DNA of 64,000 bases from Desulfoluna sp. (GTDB taxonomy: Bacteria > Desulfobacterota > Desulfobacteria > Desulfobacterales > Desulfolunaceae). Of the stretch, positions 1 through 8,643 are shown in pieces (the stretch's first letter is position 1; each line of letters starts with the position of its first letter). A program made the position numbers and the translations under genes. Where the stretch lies: the NCBI RefSeq assembly GCF_030145185.1, contig NZ_JAQYWB010000010.1, positions 1-64,000 of the forward strand, in the 5' to 3' direction. The notes beneath the pieces are model-generated. The model had not been told where the DNA came from, did no database searches, and saw only the letters and a program-made list of their open reading frames with translations.

Positions 1-135
1 GCTCTTCCCGACCCCGTTGGGTCCCAGGATGGCATGAAAAAGGCCATTCTCAAAATGGGCGTCAATGCCCTTGAGCACCTCTCGGTTACCTCGTTTGAAA
101 GAGATCCCTTCAATATGGAGAACGCTGTCTGCCAT
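1..135 (-). CDS. ABC transporter ATP-binding protein, FecE/BtuD type (partial)
   Basis: Only the first 45 residues are in the window; the gene runs off the left edge. The translation begins MADSVLHIEGISFKRGNREV and reaches the Walker A motif GPNGVGKS just before the edge, so this is the ATPase of an importer. The start is one base from the stop of the FecCD permease upstream, so the two are surely cotranscribed and should form one complex. Substrate cannot be read from this fragment. The B12 riboswitches at the head of the operon suggest a corrinoid, cobalt-chelate or iron-tetrapyrrole substrate (inference). Confidence 0.85.
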   Translation of the reverse strand, partial: MADSVLHIEGISFKRGNREVLKGIDAHFENGLFHAILGPNGVGKS

Positions 136-136
136 C

Positions 137-1216
137 TTATGCGCCCCCTCCCATGCGACTCTTTCTAAAAATCACGCAAAAGACAGGCCCGCCGATCAGG
201 GCGGTCAACACCCCGATGGGCACTTCATAAGGCAGCACCGCCCGGGTCACGGTGTCGGCAAAAAGCAAAAGAATGGCACCGACTATCAAGGTGGCCGGCA
301 AAAGCTTCCGCGAATCCGGCCCCGTAACAAACCGTACCATATGCGGCACCAGCAGCCCCACAAACCCGATAATTCCGGAGACCGCAACGCAAACAGCCGC
401 CACAAGAGAGGCGGCCACCAAAAGAATAAATACCGTCTTCGAGGTATCCACCCCGAGGCTTCGGGCGCTCTTTTCCCCCAGGGCCAGAAGGTTCAGATCC
501 CGGGCATAAAAAAGAAAGAGAAGAAAACCCGCGGCAGTGACGCCCGAAAGAATGATGGCATCCTGCCAGGTGGCCGCGGCAAAGCTGCCCATGAGCCAGA
601 AGATGATCACGGACACCTGCTCGTCGGCCAGGTACTTCATAAAGCTTAAACCCGCCGAAAGAATGGCCGACACCATAATGCCCGAGAGAATGAGGTTGGA
701 CGAATCAATGCCGCATCGAAGCAGGCGCCCCGAAGGCGAGGCCATGGCAATAACGATAAACAGGGTGAGGATCGCGCCGCCAAAGGCAAAAAGAGGAACG
801 GAAAGAACCGCCTTACCCATACCGAAGAGAAGGGCCACGGCCGCCCCGAAGGCCGCACCTGAAGAGACGCCCAGGGTGTAGGGGTCGGCCAGGGGATTCA
901 GCAAAATATTCTGGTAGACAGCCCCGGCCACGGCAAGCCCGGCTCCGGCCGCTGCCGCCGTTAAAATGCGCGGAAGTCTCACTTCCCACACCATGACGCG
1001 GGCCGTCTCAGCCGCCAGGTTCTGCCCTTCAGCTCCGGTGGCTCCATGCCAGAGGGCGGTGAGCACCTCCCCGAAAGAGAACTCCACGAACCCCATCCGA
1101 GCCGAAAGAAGCACCGCCCCGAAAAGAAGCGCGCACAGACACAGCACCCCGCCCGAGCCTTTAACAAAGGCAAGGGAAGTTTTCGATTTTTTCAGCTGCT
1201 CTGTGACGGTGTGCAT
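137..1216 (-). CDS. FecCD/BtuC-family ABC transporter permease
   Basis: Inner-membrane permease of the FecCD family (iron-siderophore, heme, cobalamin import). The protein has about 359 residues, many hydrophobic segments and the family stretch RLPRILTAAAAGAGLAVAG followed by NPLADPYTLGVSSGAA. The start MHTVTEQL was chosen because GAAGG lies 6 nt upstream. A longer frame reaching 1267 would translate a dispersed repeat (1254-1340). It lies between cbiK upstream and the ATPase downstream. No substrate-binding protein is visible in the window; it may lie beyond the left edge. B12 control is inferred from the operon leader. Confidence 0.88.
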   Translation of the reverse strand: MHTVTEQLKKSKTSLAFVKGSGGVLCLCALLFGAVLLSARMGFVEFSFGEVLTALWHGATGAEGQNLAAETARVMVWEVRLPRILTAAAAGAGLAVAGAVYQNILLNPLADPYTLGVSSGAAFGAAVALLFGMGKAVLSVPLFAFGGAILTLFIVIAMASPSGRLLRCGIDSSNLILSGIMVSAILSAGLSFMKYLADEQVSVIIFWLMGSFAAATWQDAIILSGVTAAGFLLFLFYARDLNLLALGEKSARSLGVDTSKTVFILLVAASLVAAVCVAVSGIIGFVGLLVPHMVRFVTGPDSRKLLPATLIVGAILLLFADTVTRAVLPYEVPIGVLTALIGGPVFCVIFRKSRMGGGA

Positions 1217-1253
1217 AAAGGGCCTTCTATGATTCAATTCGGGTAAAAAAACA

Positions 1254-1340
1254 GCCTCCAGCGGCAAGGTGGCGCCACCTTGAAAGCAGATTACCGCTGG
1301 GCTTTACCCCTCGTTCCTCGGGTCAAATCCCAGCGGTATT
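1254..1340 (-). repeat. Family A dispersed repeat, copy 1
   Basis: Starts with GCCTCCAGCGGC and the palindrome CAAGGTGGCGCCACCTTG, and continues into the shared CCCCTCGTTCCTCGGGTC segment. It lies between cbiK and the permease, with its GGAGGC end and a T-run facing the permease start 37 bp away. Confidence 0.8.
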
Positions 1341-1378
1341 CCGGCAAGCAACTGTATAATTATTTGTTTCCGCCAACC

Positions 1379-2353
1379 TTACTTGGCCGTATGAACGGTC
1401 ACGGCATCCACGGCATGCTGAGCGTAAAGCTTCGCCCATGCACGGTTCTCACCCAGGCCTTTCAGCTCACAGGTTACCTTGATGCCCATGTTCTCGATCA
1501 CGGTCTTCCAGGCATCGTCTTCGTCGCCAGCCATGTCGTTCCGGGCATGGTCGCCGGCAACCACCATGAAAGGCTTCATAAAAACCTTTTTGGCATTCAT
1601 GTGTTTCAGGGTGGCGGTCACATCATCAAGGCTGGGGTATCCCTCAACCGTTCCAACGAGGGTGGTCACTTCGGGGTACATCGTGTTCATGGCCTTCTGA
1701 AATTCGATATAGGCGCTGGTGGGAAAAATTTCATTGCCATGGCCCATATATACGAGGACTGCGCCCATTTTTTTGGCTTTTTTAACATCTTTTTTAAGGG
1801 TCTCAGCAGCCTTCTCGATATCTGCATGGTATTCAGGATGAAGGCCTGCCTTGCCAAGGGCGGGACGTCCTATGGTCATGTAAGAGAAAGGCTTCCACTT
1901 GGCGCGAAGGGTGTCGATACCCGCCACGGCGTCCACATACGCAGTAAGATCCAGGAACTCTTCGCCGGAATACACATGGGTGGGTTGAACCACCACACGT
2001 TTTTTTCCTGTTTCCTGAAGGGCCCCGAAAGTGGCCAGTGGCCCTTTCACCTCATACAGCCATGCGGGTACGCTGGGGTGGGCTTTCTTCCAGGCGGTGT
2101 CGTTGGCCCGTTTGTGCCAGATACCGCGGATAATATTGGAGGTAAAGGCATGCTTAATCTCTGCCTTGGGAAACTCTTTTTTCATCGCTTTGTCGATGGT
2201 AAGGATGGCTTTCAGGGCTTCGGGATAGCTTGTGCCAAAGCTGGCGACAACAACGGCATCAACCGCCACTTTTTGGGTGGCTGCGATCGCAGGGGTCATA
2301 CCAAGGAGGGCGGTCATTAAAAGAACCAGAATCAGTGAAGTCGTTTTTCTCAT
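1379..2353 (-). CDS. cbiK: Periplasmic sirohydrochlorin cobaltochelatase, CbiK family
   Basis: Class II chelatase that inserts Co2+ (or Fe2+) into sirohydrochlorin. The 324-residue protein begins MRKTTSLILVLLMTALLGM and has a cleavable signal peptide ending near AIAA, so it is exported, like the periplasmic CbiK described in Desulfovibrio vulgaris. Likely metal ligands are visible: His205 in VYMGHGNE, Glu237 in VEGYP and His269 in VAGDHARND. His126 in QPTHVYSG matches the region of the reported heme-binding His in the D. vulgaris protein. The longer open frame to 2848 translates riboswitch sequence and was rejected. Why a chelatase should be periplasmic is unsettled. Its place in a transporter operon suggests a role in metal-tetrapyrrole uptake (inference). 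Confidence 0.9.
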   Translation of the reverse strand: MRKTTSLILVLLMTALLGMTPAIAATQKVAVDAVVVASFGTSYPEALKAILTIDKAMKKEFPKAEIKHAFTSNIIRGIWHKRANDTAWKKAHPSVPAWLYEVKGPLATFGALQETGKKRVVVQPTHVYSGEEFLDLTAYVDAVAGIDTLRAKWKPFSYMTIGRPALGKAGLHPEYHADIEKAAETLKKDVKKAKKMGAVLVYMGHGNEIFPTSAYIEFQKAMNTMYPEVTTLVGTVEGYPSLDDVTATLKHMNAKKVFMKPFMVVAGDHARNDMAGDEDDAWKTVIENMGIKVTCELKGLGENRAWAKLYAQHAVDAVTVHTAK

Positions 2354-2484
2354 CGTGTGCAAATCTCCATTGTGAGCAGGGTTGTGTTTATCCATTTGGC
2401 ACCCAAAGCTCCTCATAAATCGATCACTTACAAAGGGCCGAACGCCGAATGAACCTTTCACCCGCCCTCCGGTCCGACCATAAC

Positions 2485-2521
2485 CGAAAAAGGGCTGCTC
2501 CCTGTCTGCATCGCCCTTTTC
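2485..2521 (-). terminator. Possible expression-platform hairpin of the proximal B12 riboswitch
   Basis: On the minus strand GAAAAGGGC pairs with GCCCTTTTTC across a loop of about 18 nt, and the T-run is part of the 3' arm. It lies between the proximal cobalamin aptamer and cbiK. It could be the attenuator, but the loop is large and the T-run short. Confidence 0.35.
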
Positions 2522-2589
2522 ATCACACCGACCCCTGTTCTCCGCAGGGAGGCTTCCTTTGTGCGGCCAGGCCACAACAAAAAAAGCAC

Positions 2590-2850
2590 GGTGTCTCATA
2601 CCGGGCAGGTCTTCTGACTTCCGGGCATTCCATACGGCACACCTTCCCGTCCTTATGTCGCTCGCCTGAAAAGGTGTAGCAGCGACGGACAGTGGTTTTT
2701 TTGATGCATTTTTAAAAAAATCATCACTCAGGGCTTGCCTGATTTGACGATTACAAAGGCATCGTTTGCCGTAGAGTTCCCGGTTACAGCGGCGGGACCA
2801 TCCCCGATTTTCACGGGATTCCCTTCCTGCATCCTTGCAAGACCCCATTA
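2590..2850 (-). ncRNA. Cobalamin riboswitch, proximal copy (upstream of cbiK)
   Basis: Minus-strand hallmarks in order: GGGAATCCCGTGAAAATCGG, the B12-box region CCCGCCGCTGTAACCGGG, CCACTG, GGGAAGG, then GGAAGTCAGAAGACCTGCC. This is the conserved architecture of an adenosylcobalamin-type (class I) riboswitch. It precedes cbiK by about 240 nt and should turn the cbiK-transporter operon off when B12 is plentiful. The spacer between CCACTG and the 5' core is longer than in the distal copy. Confidence 0.9.
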
Positions 2851-2923
2851 AGGGGACCCGGTCTCGTACTCATCCGGAAAGCCTTTATCACAAAGAAAAA
2901 AGCTCCCCGACCTAAAACAAAAA

Positions 2924-2962
2924 AATCCCCATACCTGCATTTGGTTTGCAGGTATGGGGATT
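2924..2962 (-). terminator. Strong intrinsic terminator between the two B12 riboswitches
   Basis: A perfect 15-bp stem (AATCCCCATACCTGC with its complement) and a 9-nt loop, followed on the minus strand by TTTTTTTGTTTT. It lies downstream of the distal cobalamin aptamer and upstream of the proximal one, so it probably serves as the distal riboswitch's off-state terminator. Confidence 0.85.
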
Positions 2963-3065
2963 CCGAATTCAATCCTCAAGGCGGTATGCACCCTTTTCCA
3001 CGGCGGTGCCCCCACGTCTATACGACAAAATCCCGTAATCCAGCTGCAGAAACGGCGGGTCACGA

Positions 3066-3254
3066 GGTATCATATATTGCATGGCAGGTCTTCTGACTTC
3101 CGGATCAGCCGTCTTATCGCGCCTTCCCCTCTTTTTTCGAGCTAATCAATCCGCACGGATCAAGAAAGTGGCGTTGTTGCGATAAGCGTCCCCGGTTACA
3201 GCGGCGGGCCCGTCTCCGATTCCCACGGAGTTCCCTATTAAGCATTGTTGCACC
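3066..3254 (-). ncRNA. Cobalamin riboswitch, distal copy
   Basis: A second complete cobalamin aptamer on the minus strand: AGGGAACTCCGTGGGAATCGG, GCCCGCCGCTGTAACCGGGG, GCCACTTTC, GGGGAAGGCGC and CCGGAAGTCAGAAGACCTGCC. No credible gene lies between it and the proximal copy; the 71-codon frame at 2848-3063 has no family features. The two aptamers therefore act in series on cbiK and the transporter. Confidence 0.9.
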
Positions 3255-3405
3255 AAGCATTTGATGTGATCCTAAGTCACACTATTACGGTTGTCAAGCC
3301 AATCTAAACCCGCCCATGCATTCCCCTCCTGATGATCATCTCCTTCGAAATAAAGGGGATAACCATCAGGCTGAGAGCACATCAAACAAGTCATTGAAAA
3401 ATCAG

Positions 3406-4836
3406 CTATTCAGCCATGCCTTCGGCTGTTTTTACCGCTTTCATACCGACCGCTTTATAAACAAACAGACAGAGGAGGACCGCCGCGGTTCCGACCCCGA
3501 TCACCGTGGAGGTACCGATGTCCATGCCAAACCCGATCTTGGCCTGAAGGATAAAGGTCACGACCACAGCGGTCATAAAGGTGGCAGGAAGACAGGCAAT
3601 CCAGTAGTTTTTGGCTTCCCGGGCAAGGAAAACAGCCGCAGACCAGAGCACCAGCGTGGCCAGCGCCTGGTTGGAAAAACCAAAGTATCTCCAGATCATG
3701 CCAAAGTTCTGCGTGGAGATGATAAACCCGAGGACAAAGAGTGGCACAGCGATCATGAGGCGCTTGGCGGTCTGGGACTGGCTCACATTAAACGACTCGG
3801 CCAAAATCAGACGGGTGCTTCGGAAGGCGGTATCCCCGCTGGTGATGGGAAGCACAATAACACCCAGGATGGCAAGGAATCCGCCGACGGGACCCAGCAG
3901 CGCGTTGGACACCTCAGAGACCACAGCCGAAGGTGAACCAGCTGCAATCACGGCGCTTAAGGCTTCGGGAGATTTGTAGAAAGAGAGACCCACGGTGGCC
4001 CAGATCAGACCGATAATCCCTTCGAGAATCATGGCCCCGTAGAACACGGCCCGTCCGTCCTTCTCATTTTTCACGCAACGTGCCATGAGAGGCGACTGAG
4101 TGGAGTGAAAGCCACTGATGGCACCGCAAGAGAGGGTAATAAACAAAAGGGGCCAGATGGGCTTGTTGGCAGGATGCACGCTGGTGGTGACATCGAGATT
4201 GGGGAGAATCTCGTATCCACCGAACATCAGGGCCAACACGGTGGCCACGGTGGTGATCAGCAGAAGTGCGCCCAGAAGCGGATAGATCTTTCCGATCACT
4301 TTATCGATGGGAAGAATGGTGGCCAGAAAATAGTAGCCGAAAATAGCGAAAATAAAAATCTGGGTGTTCACACCGGTCAGGCCGGTCAAAAGCTTGGCAG
4401 GGGCCAGAACGAAGATCACGCCCACCAGCATGAGAAGTACCACGGAAAAGACACGCATGGCCTGACGGGCCGGCATGCCGAGAAAATCGCCCACCACCTC
4501 AGGAATACTGCCACCCCGGTTTCTAATGGAGAGCATCCCGGAAAAATAGTCATGCACGCCACCGGCGAAGATACAGCCAATGACAATCCAGACCAGGGCA
4601 ACGGGACCGTAAAGGGCCCCTAGGATGGGACCGAAGATGGGACCGATACCGGCAATGTCCAAAACCTGGATAAACATCACCTTCCACTTGGGAAGGGGCA
4701 TGTAATCCACCCCATCCTCCATTTCATAGGCCGGGGTCCTTCGGGAAGCATCCGCTCCAAACGTTTTTTCAACAAAGGTACCGTAGGTAAAATACCCAAG
4801 AATCAGTGCCGCAACACACGCAAAAAAAATCAGCAT
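3406..4836 (-). CDS. cstA: CstA-family carbon starvation/pyruvate transporter
   Basis: Multi-helix membrane transporter of the CstA family; E. coli members CstA and BtsT carry pyruvate and have been linked to peptide uptake. It shows the family core DIAGIGPIFGPILGALYGPV and GGVHDYFSGMLSIRNRGGSI. At 476 residues it is the short form, compared with about 700 in E. coli CstA. The start has GGAGG 7 nt upstream. It follows lytS and lytT on the same strand, mirroring the BtsSR-BtsT and LytST-controlled pairs, so the sensor pair probably controls this gene. Substrate is inferred from family, with pyruvate or a related acid most likely. Confidence 0.88.
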   Translation of the reverse strand: MLIFFACVAALILGYFTYGTFVEKTFGADASRRTPAYEMEDGVDYMPLPKWKVMFIQVLDIAGIGPIFGPILGALYGPVALVWIVIGCIFAGGVHDYFSGMLSIRNRGGSIPEVVGDFLGMPARQAMRVFSVVLLMLVGVIFVLAPAKLLTGLTGVNTQIFIFAIFGYYFLATILPIDKVIGKIYPLLGALLLITTVATVLALMFGGYEILPNLDVTTSVHPANKPIWPLLFITLSCGAISGFHSTQSPLMARCVKNEKDGRAVFYGAMILEGIIGLIWATVGLSFYKSPEALSAVIAAGSPSAVVSEVSNALLGPVGGFLAILGVIVLPITSGDTAFRSTRLILAESFNVSQSQTAKRLMIAVPLFVLGFIISTQNFGMIWRYFGFSNQALATLVLWSAAVFLAREAKNYWIACLPATFMTAVVVTFILQAKIGFGMDIGTSTVIGVGTAAVLLCLFVYKAVGMKAVKTAEGMAE

Positions 4837-4988
4837 AATTTATCCTCCATGACAAAACACATTGATCGCCCTTCGGGCAATTCCTCTTTTTGAGAGAGTT
4901 TTATCCGAAAATAACGGCAAGGGGCCACCCTCAATGAAGGGGGTGTCGTTTTTAGGGGATGAAATGCACGTGGAATGGCCTGAAACGG

Positions 4989-5013
4989 CACCGGCACCCA
5001 AAAGGTGCCGATA
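4989..5013. other. Hairpin in the lytS-cstA gap
   Basis: GGCACC pairs with GGTGCC around a short A-rich loop, between the lytS stop (5033) and cstA. It has no clear T-run on either side, so a processing or weak termination site is as likely as a true terminator. Confidence 0.4.
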
Positions 5014-5032
5014 CCTCAGGGAAAAGGGAAGA

Positions 5033-6751
5033 TCAGAGACAGGCGGAGGGATGGCTGCGCGGAATGGAAAAGGAGACCTCCGTCCCCTGGCCCTGGACAC
5101 TTTCAATCATCACCTGACAGGTCGGTCCATAAATCCTGTGAAGCCTGTGGATGGTGTTTCGCACTCCAATCCCTTCGCTGACGGCGGCCAGCTCTTCAGG
5201 ATTGTACAGGCGATGGATCGTCTCTTCCGGCATGCCCACCCCGTCATCTGCCACCCGCACCGTCATCAGTGCCGAGTCACAATGGATAGAGACCGTCACG
5301 GTGCCCCCGGACTCCTTGGGTGTAATCCCGTGTTTAACGGCGTTTTCCACCACCGGCTGAATCACCAGGGCGGGAATGGGCCAGTGCTCACAACCTTCAC
5401 CGACATGCAGCCGGTACTTCACCCGCTCTCCGAAACGTGCCTGTTCGATGGCCAGATACGCCTCCACCTGCTCCAGCTCTTCCTGGACCGTGATATACCC
5501 CTTGCTCTGATCGAGGTTCCGTCTCATGTAATTGGAGAGATCGAGAATCAGCTCCCGGGCACGATCGGGCCGGGTCCGGCAAAAGCTGGCGATGGTGTTC
5601 AGGGAGTTAAAAAGAAAATGGGGGTTAATCTGGGCCTGAAGGCGCCTGATCTCAGCATAGGCAAGCATTCGGGCCTGGATTTGAATATCTTCAAGCTCCA
5701 GCTGGGTGGAGAAGAGCACCGCAAGCCCCCGGGCCGTTTGAAAATGGACCTTATCCAGGGGTTTTGATCGGGTCCCATAAAATTTCAGAGTGCCCACAAT
5801 CGACTCATCCTTTTTTAAAGGAACAATAATCCCATGCTGAAACGGACACCCCGCATGGGGGCAGGCAATCTCCCGCCGCGTGTGGCGGAAAAGGGGCAGC
5901 CCGTCATCCAAAACCATCCGGGTGGCGGCGGTCCGGATGGGCTCCCCCACGATGTGGTGATCAGACCCCGCACCCATATGGGCCAGCACGTGGGTGGTAT
6001 CGGTGATCGCCACCGCCGCCACATCCATCTGTCGAAAAATAATCTCCGCCGTTTTGGAGGCAGACCCCGCACCCAGCCCCGAACGCAGATACCCGACCGT
6101 CACGTTGGCGATCTCCAGAAGCTGTTGCACCTGACGGGATTCCCGCCGTTCGCGCTCCCTGAAAAGACCCTTGATCAGCTCCACAAAGAAAGCGGCCCCC
6201 ACGGAATTGACTAAAATCATGGGAACAGCAATCAACCGCACCAGATCCGCGGCCTCGGCAAAGGGCCTGGCAAACAACAACACCAGCCCCATGTGCATGG
6301 ACTCCCCCGCCACCCCCAGACCAAAGGCCACCTTCCAGTTCATGACCCGCGCCCCATACCAGCCCGCCAGAAGCCCTGCGGCCACCCCCTCAAGGAGGGT
6401 CGCTGTGGCACACGGCGCCGAGGTAAACCCGCCGATATCGATTAAAAAACGATGCCCACCGGCGATCAACCCCGCGCCGAGACCCACCCAGGGGCCACCG
6501 AACAACCCACCGGTCACCACCGCCATGGCCCGCAGGTTTGCAAAGGCGTCATGAACGGGGTCAAACCCATAGTTCCCAAGAATCGCAAAAAGGCCAAAAA
6601 AACCGGTCAAGACCGCCTTTTCCATCCAGGGATGTTGACTGAGAAAGGTCTTACCCGCCGCGCCCATATTCAAAATGAGAAAGGCGGCAGCCACCGTCAG
6701 CCCCAAATGCTCAATGAGGATAATCAAAAGATGTGTGATGGATATGTCCAT
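5033..6751 (-). CDS. lytS: LytS-family sensor histidine kinase
   Basis: 572-residue membrane sensor kinase. Residues 1-200 hold hydrophobic helices of the 5TM LytS type, including NYGFDPVHDAFANLRAMAVV and the glycine-rich GGLFGGPWVGLGAGLIAGG. Residues about 215-355 are a GAF-like domain. The kinase core has the phospho-acceptor His378 in INPHFLFNSLNTI, an N-box VENAVKHG (468-475) and a G-box DDGVGM (502-507). The start MDISITHL was chosen because it opens the first helix and has GGAG upstream; the longer frame runs into a repeat. It pairs with lytT upstream and cstA downstream. By analogy with BtsS it may sense extracellular pyruvate or a related nutrient (inference). Confidence 0.9.
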   Translation of the reverse strand: MDISITHLLIILIEHLGLTVAAAFLILNMGAAGKTFLSQHPWMEKAVLTGFFGLFAILGNYGFDPVHDAFANLRAMAVVTGGLFGGPWVGLGAGLIAGGHRFLIDIGGFTSAPCATATLLEGVAAGLLAGWYGARVMNWKVAFGLGVAGESMHMGLVLLFARPFAEAADLVRLIAVPMILVNSVGAAFFVELIKGLFRERERRESRQVQQLLEIANVTVGYLRSGLGAGSASKTAEIIFRQMDVAAVAITDTTHVLAHMGAGSDHHIVGEPIRTAATRMVLDDGLPLFRHTRREIACPHAGCPFQHGIIVPLKKDESIVGTLKFYGTRSKPLDKVHFQTARGLAVLFSTQLELEDIQIQARMLAYAEIRRLQAQINPHFLFNSLNTIASFCRTRPDRARELILDLSNYMRRNLDQSKGYITVQEELEQVEAYLAIEQARFGERVKYRLHVGEGCEHWPIPALVIQPVVENAVKHGITPKESGGTVTVSIHCDSALMTVRVADDGVGMPEETIHRLYNPEELAAVSEGIGVRNTIHRLHRIYGPTCQVMIESVQGQGTEVSFSIPRSHPSACL

Positions 6752-6803
6752 GCTGCTGGTCACTCCGGTTATTCTGATTCCATTCGTATATGAAAAAAGC
6801 CAG

Positions 6804-7167
6804 AAACTATTCAGCTTGCCTTCGCCAGGCCGTTCGAGGCAAATGACAGAAAAATTCAAATGCCAATACGTCACGTCTTTTCATCACCGCGTAGGGTGCG
6901 GCTCCCGCACCTTCTACCGTAGAGAAGACCATCGGCCTCGCAAGTTAACGATGACCACGAGTCTTATTTCAACATGCGGTGTTTCCGGTTTACGATACGC
7001 CTGACGGTGCGCACGGCGCACCCTACGCATCCACCCGGTACGTCATTGTAAAAATGAGGGCGATACGGATTTTCACACATGAATTCCCGCCTGCGTGGGA
7101 AAGACGAAAAGCGTAGGGTGCTGTCAGACCGGGGTCATAAAGAAAAAATGAATAGCTGAATAGTTAC
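6804..7167. repeat. Family C 365-bp element, copy 1, with terminal inverted repeats
   Basis: About 364 bp ending in AACTATTCAGCTTGCC at one side and AGCTGAATAGTTAC at the other. An inverted copy with scattered substitutions is at 35940-36304. Inside are short palindromes such as GGTGCGCACGGCGCACC. No convincing protein is encoded; the 53-codon shared frame MTEKFKCQYVTSF... is part of the repeat. The element separates lytT from lytS and fills most of the gene-free stretch 6752-7290. Confidence 0.85.
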
Positions 7168-7290
7168 AAAAGCCATGTATCAAAAGTGGCATCACCTTAC
7201 GCCCAACCAGGTCGGGCAGCCACAACAGGATTCCAGGTGGTCGAATTTTAAGGATGCAGTGACATTCAGGCAGGCTGGAATGCAAGGGGG

Positions 7291-8064
7291 TCAAAGGCCC
7301 AGATTCTCCTTGAGGCCTTTCACGCGGTTACGACTCACCACCACCTCGCTTGCGGCGGCGTCATCCATCACCAGGAGGTACTTACCATTGTACCAGCTGG
7401 TGACCTCACGGATATGTTTCAGGTGGACCAGGGTCGCGCGATGGACGCGGTAAAAAGAAAACCCGGCCACCAACTCTTCGAGGCGATCGAGGGTGGTTGC
7501 GCCGTGTGAGAGATAGTCCCCGTCATGGGTAAAGACCCGCACCCGCTTTTCTTCCGCTTTACAAACGATCACCTCATCGGGGTCCAAGAGAAGCAACCGT
7601 CCCTGGCGTTCCACCGACAGCCTCACGACATGGGGTTTTTGAGGGCCCAGGGCCTCAAGAAGCCGTGTCATCTCATCGGTGGTGGACACAGACTCCATTT
7701 GCAGCCGTTCCCGAGCCCGCCCCACGCCCTTTGCCACACGTGCTGCAGAAAAAGGCTTCAAGATGTAATCCACGGCCTGCTCTTCAAACGCCTTCACCGC
7801 ATACTGGTCATACGCCGTACAAAAAATAAACAGAGGAGATCGGTGAAAGTCCACACAGGCCTCAATGACATGAAACCCGGTTTGCCCCGGCATGTTGATA
7901 TCCAAAAAGACAAGATCCGGCTTCAGCTCACCCATCTTTACAATAGCCTCTTTGGCTGAGTTGGCCTCCCCCACCACGGTCACATCCGGCAATTCGGACA
8001 AAAGATAAACCAACTCTTCCACAGCGGGCTGTTCATCGTCGACCACCAAACACCGAATCTCCAT
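7291..8064 (-). CDS. lytT: LytTR-family response regulator
   Basis: 257-residue DNA-binding response regulator. The receiver has the acidic pair VVDDEQ (8-12), the phospho-acceptor Asp55 in LVFLDINMPG and a conserved Lys in YILKPF. The C-terminal half (about 145-250) is a LytTR domain with RVHRATLVHLKHIREV and LVMDDAAASEVVVSRNR. The start has AAGGAG 9 nt upstream. It is the first gene of lytT-lytS-cstA and the likely activator of cstA. The repeat at 6804-7167 lies between it and its kinase. Confidence 0.92.
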   Translation of the reverse strand: MEIRCLVVDDEQPAVEELVYLLSELPDVTVVGEANSAKEAIVKMGELKPDLVFLDINMPGQTGFHVIEACVDFHRSPLFIFCTAYDQYAVKAFEEQAVDYILKPFSAARVAKGVGRARERLQMESVSTTDEMTRLLEALGPQKPHVVRLSVERQGRLLLLDPDEVIVCKAEEKRVRVFTHDGDYLSHGATTLDRLEELVAGFSFYRVHRATLVHLKHIREVTSWYNGKYLLVMDDAAASEVVVSRNRVKGLKENLGL

Positions 8065-8370
8065 ACCACCCTCTCCTTATAAATCCCTGGCTCATCACCC
8101 CGCATGAGTTATACACACCGCGAAGGCACCCCGTCAAACGCCCGTCGTGCCAAGAGTAAATACAAAAACCCGGTCGCCGACGCCCCGCACCCACGCCATG
8201 GATGGACGTCTCATAGGTAGATAGAGTCAGGCCGCCGGAGTCATTCCGGTTCATGCCAATGCGTGAATTGATACGGCAGCACCGGCAGCTCATGCCCTTG
8301 CGACACCCGTTGCCACCCCTCACCCGTCACGCGAATGCGGACGCATGACAGCCCAAGATGACGACAGCCT

Positions 8371-8519
8371 TAGCCCGGATATTTCATGAGAAAACGATCA
8401 ACCCAAAACAATAAACTGTTATTTCAATGGTTTATTGAGGAAAATTCAGTTATTTCAAAAATACAAAATGTAATTCACGGTTATCTGTTCGCTTTTCTCA
8501 CCCTTCGGGCGAGCCGGGT
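8371..8519 (+). repeat. Family B element, copy 1 (short form)
   Basis: Begins TAGCCCGGATATTTCATGAG, contains the shared TTTCAAAAATACAAAATGTAA and ends CACCCTTCGGGCGAGCCGGG. It lacks the distal 90-100 bp found in copies 2-5. Confidence 0.75.
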
Positions 8520-8523
8520 TAGA

Positions 8524-8571
8524 GCATTCGCAAACACGCTTTCAAGGTGGCACCACCTTGCCGCCGGAGGC
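8524..8571 (+). repeat. Family A repeat core, copy 2
   Basis: Contains GCTTTCAAGGTGG, CACCTTG and CCGCCGGAGGC, followed by a T-rich tract. The GGAGGC end faces the 3' end of larE. Confidence 0.75.
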
Positions 8572-8643
8572 ATTGCTTTTTGTACTTTTATTTTTTTTCC
8601 TGCACCCTATATTGAATTTCGTTCTTGAGGCAGACGCTTGAGA

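Larger units (their letters stand above)
8065..8643. other. Gene-free stretch with repeats, between lytT and larE
   Basis: The right part holds a short family B copy (8371-8519) and a family A core (8524-8571). The left part (8065-8370), which should contain the lytT promoter, shows nothing further that I can support. Confidence 0.6.

Noticed and set aside
65-649. 194-codon plus-strand frame over the FecCD permease
   Set aside because: Antisense shadow of a clear membrane permease.
2848-3063. 71-codon frame between the two B12 riboswitches
   Set aside because: It spans the terminator stem and has no family resemblance or ribosome binding site, so it was not treated as a gene controlled by the distal riboswitch.
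6675-7004. Shared MTEKFKCQYVTSF… frame as a small protein of family C
   Set aside because: It differs in start context between the two copies and has no ribosome binding site; similarity follows from the repeat DNA itself.
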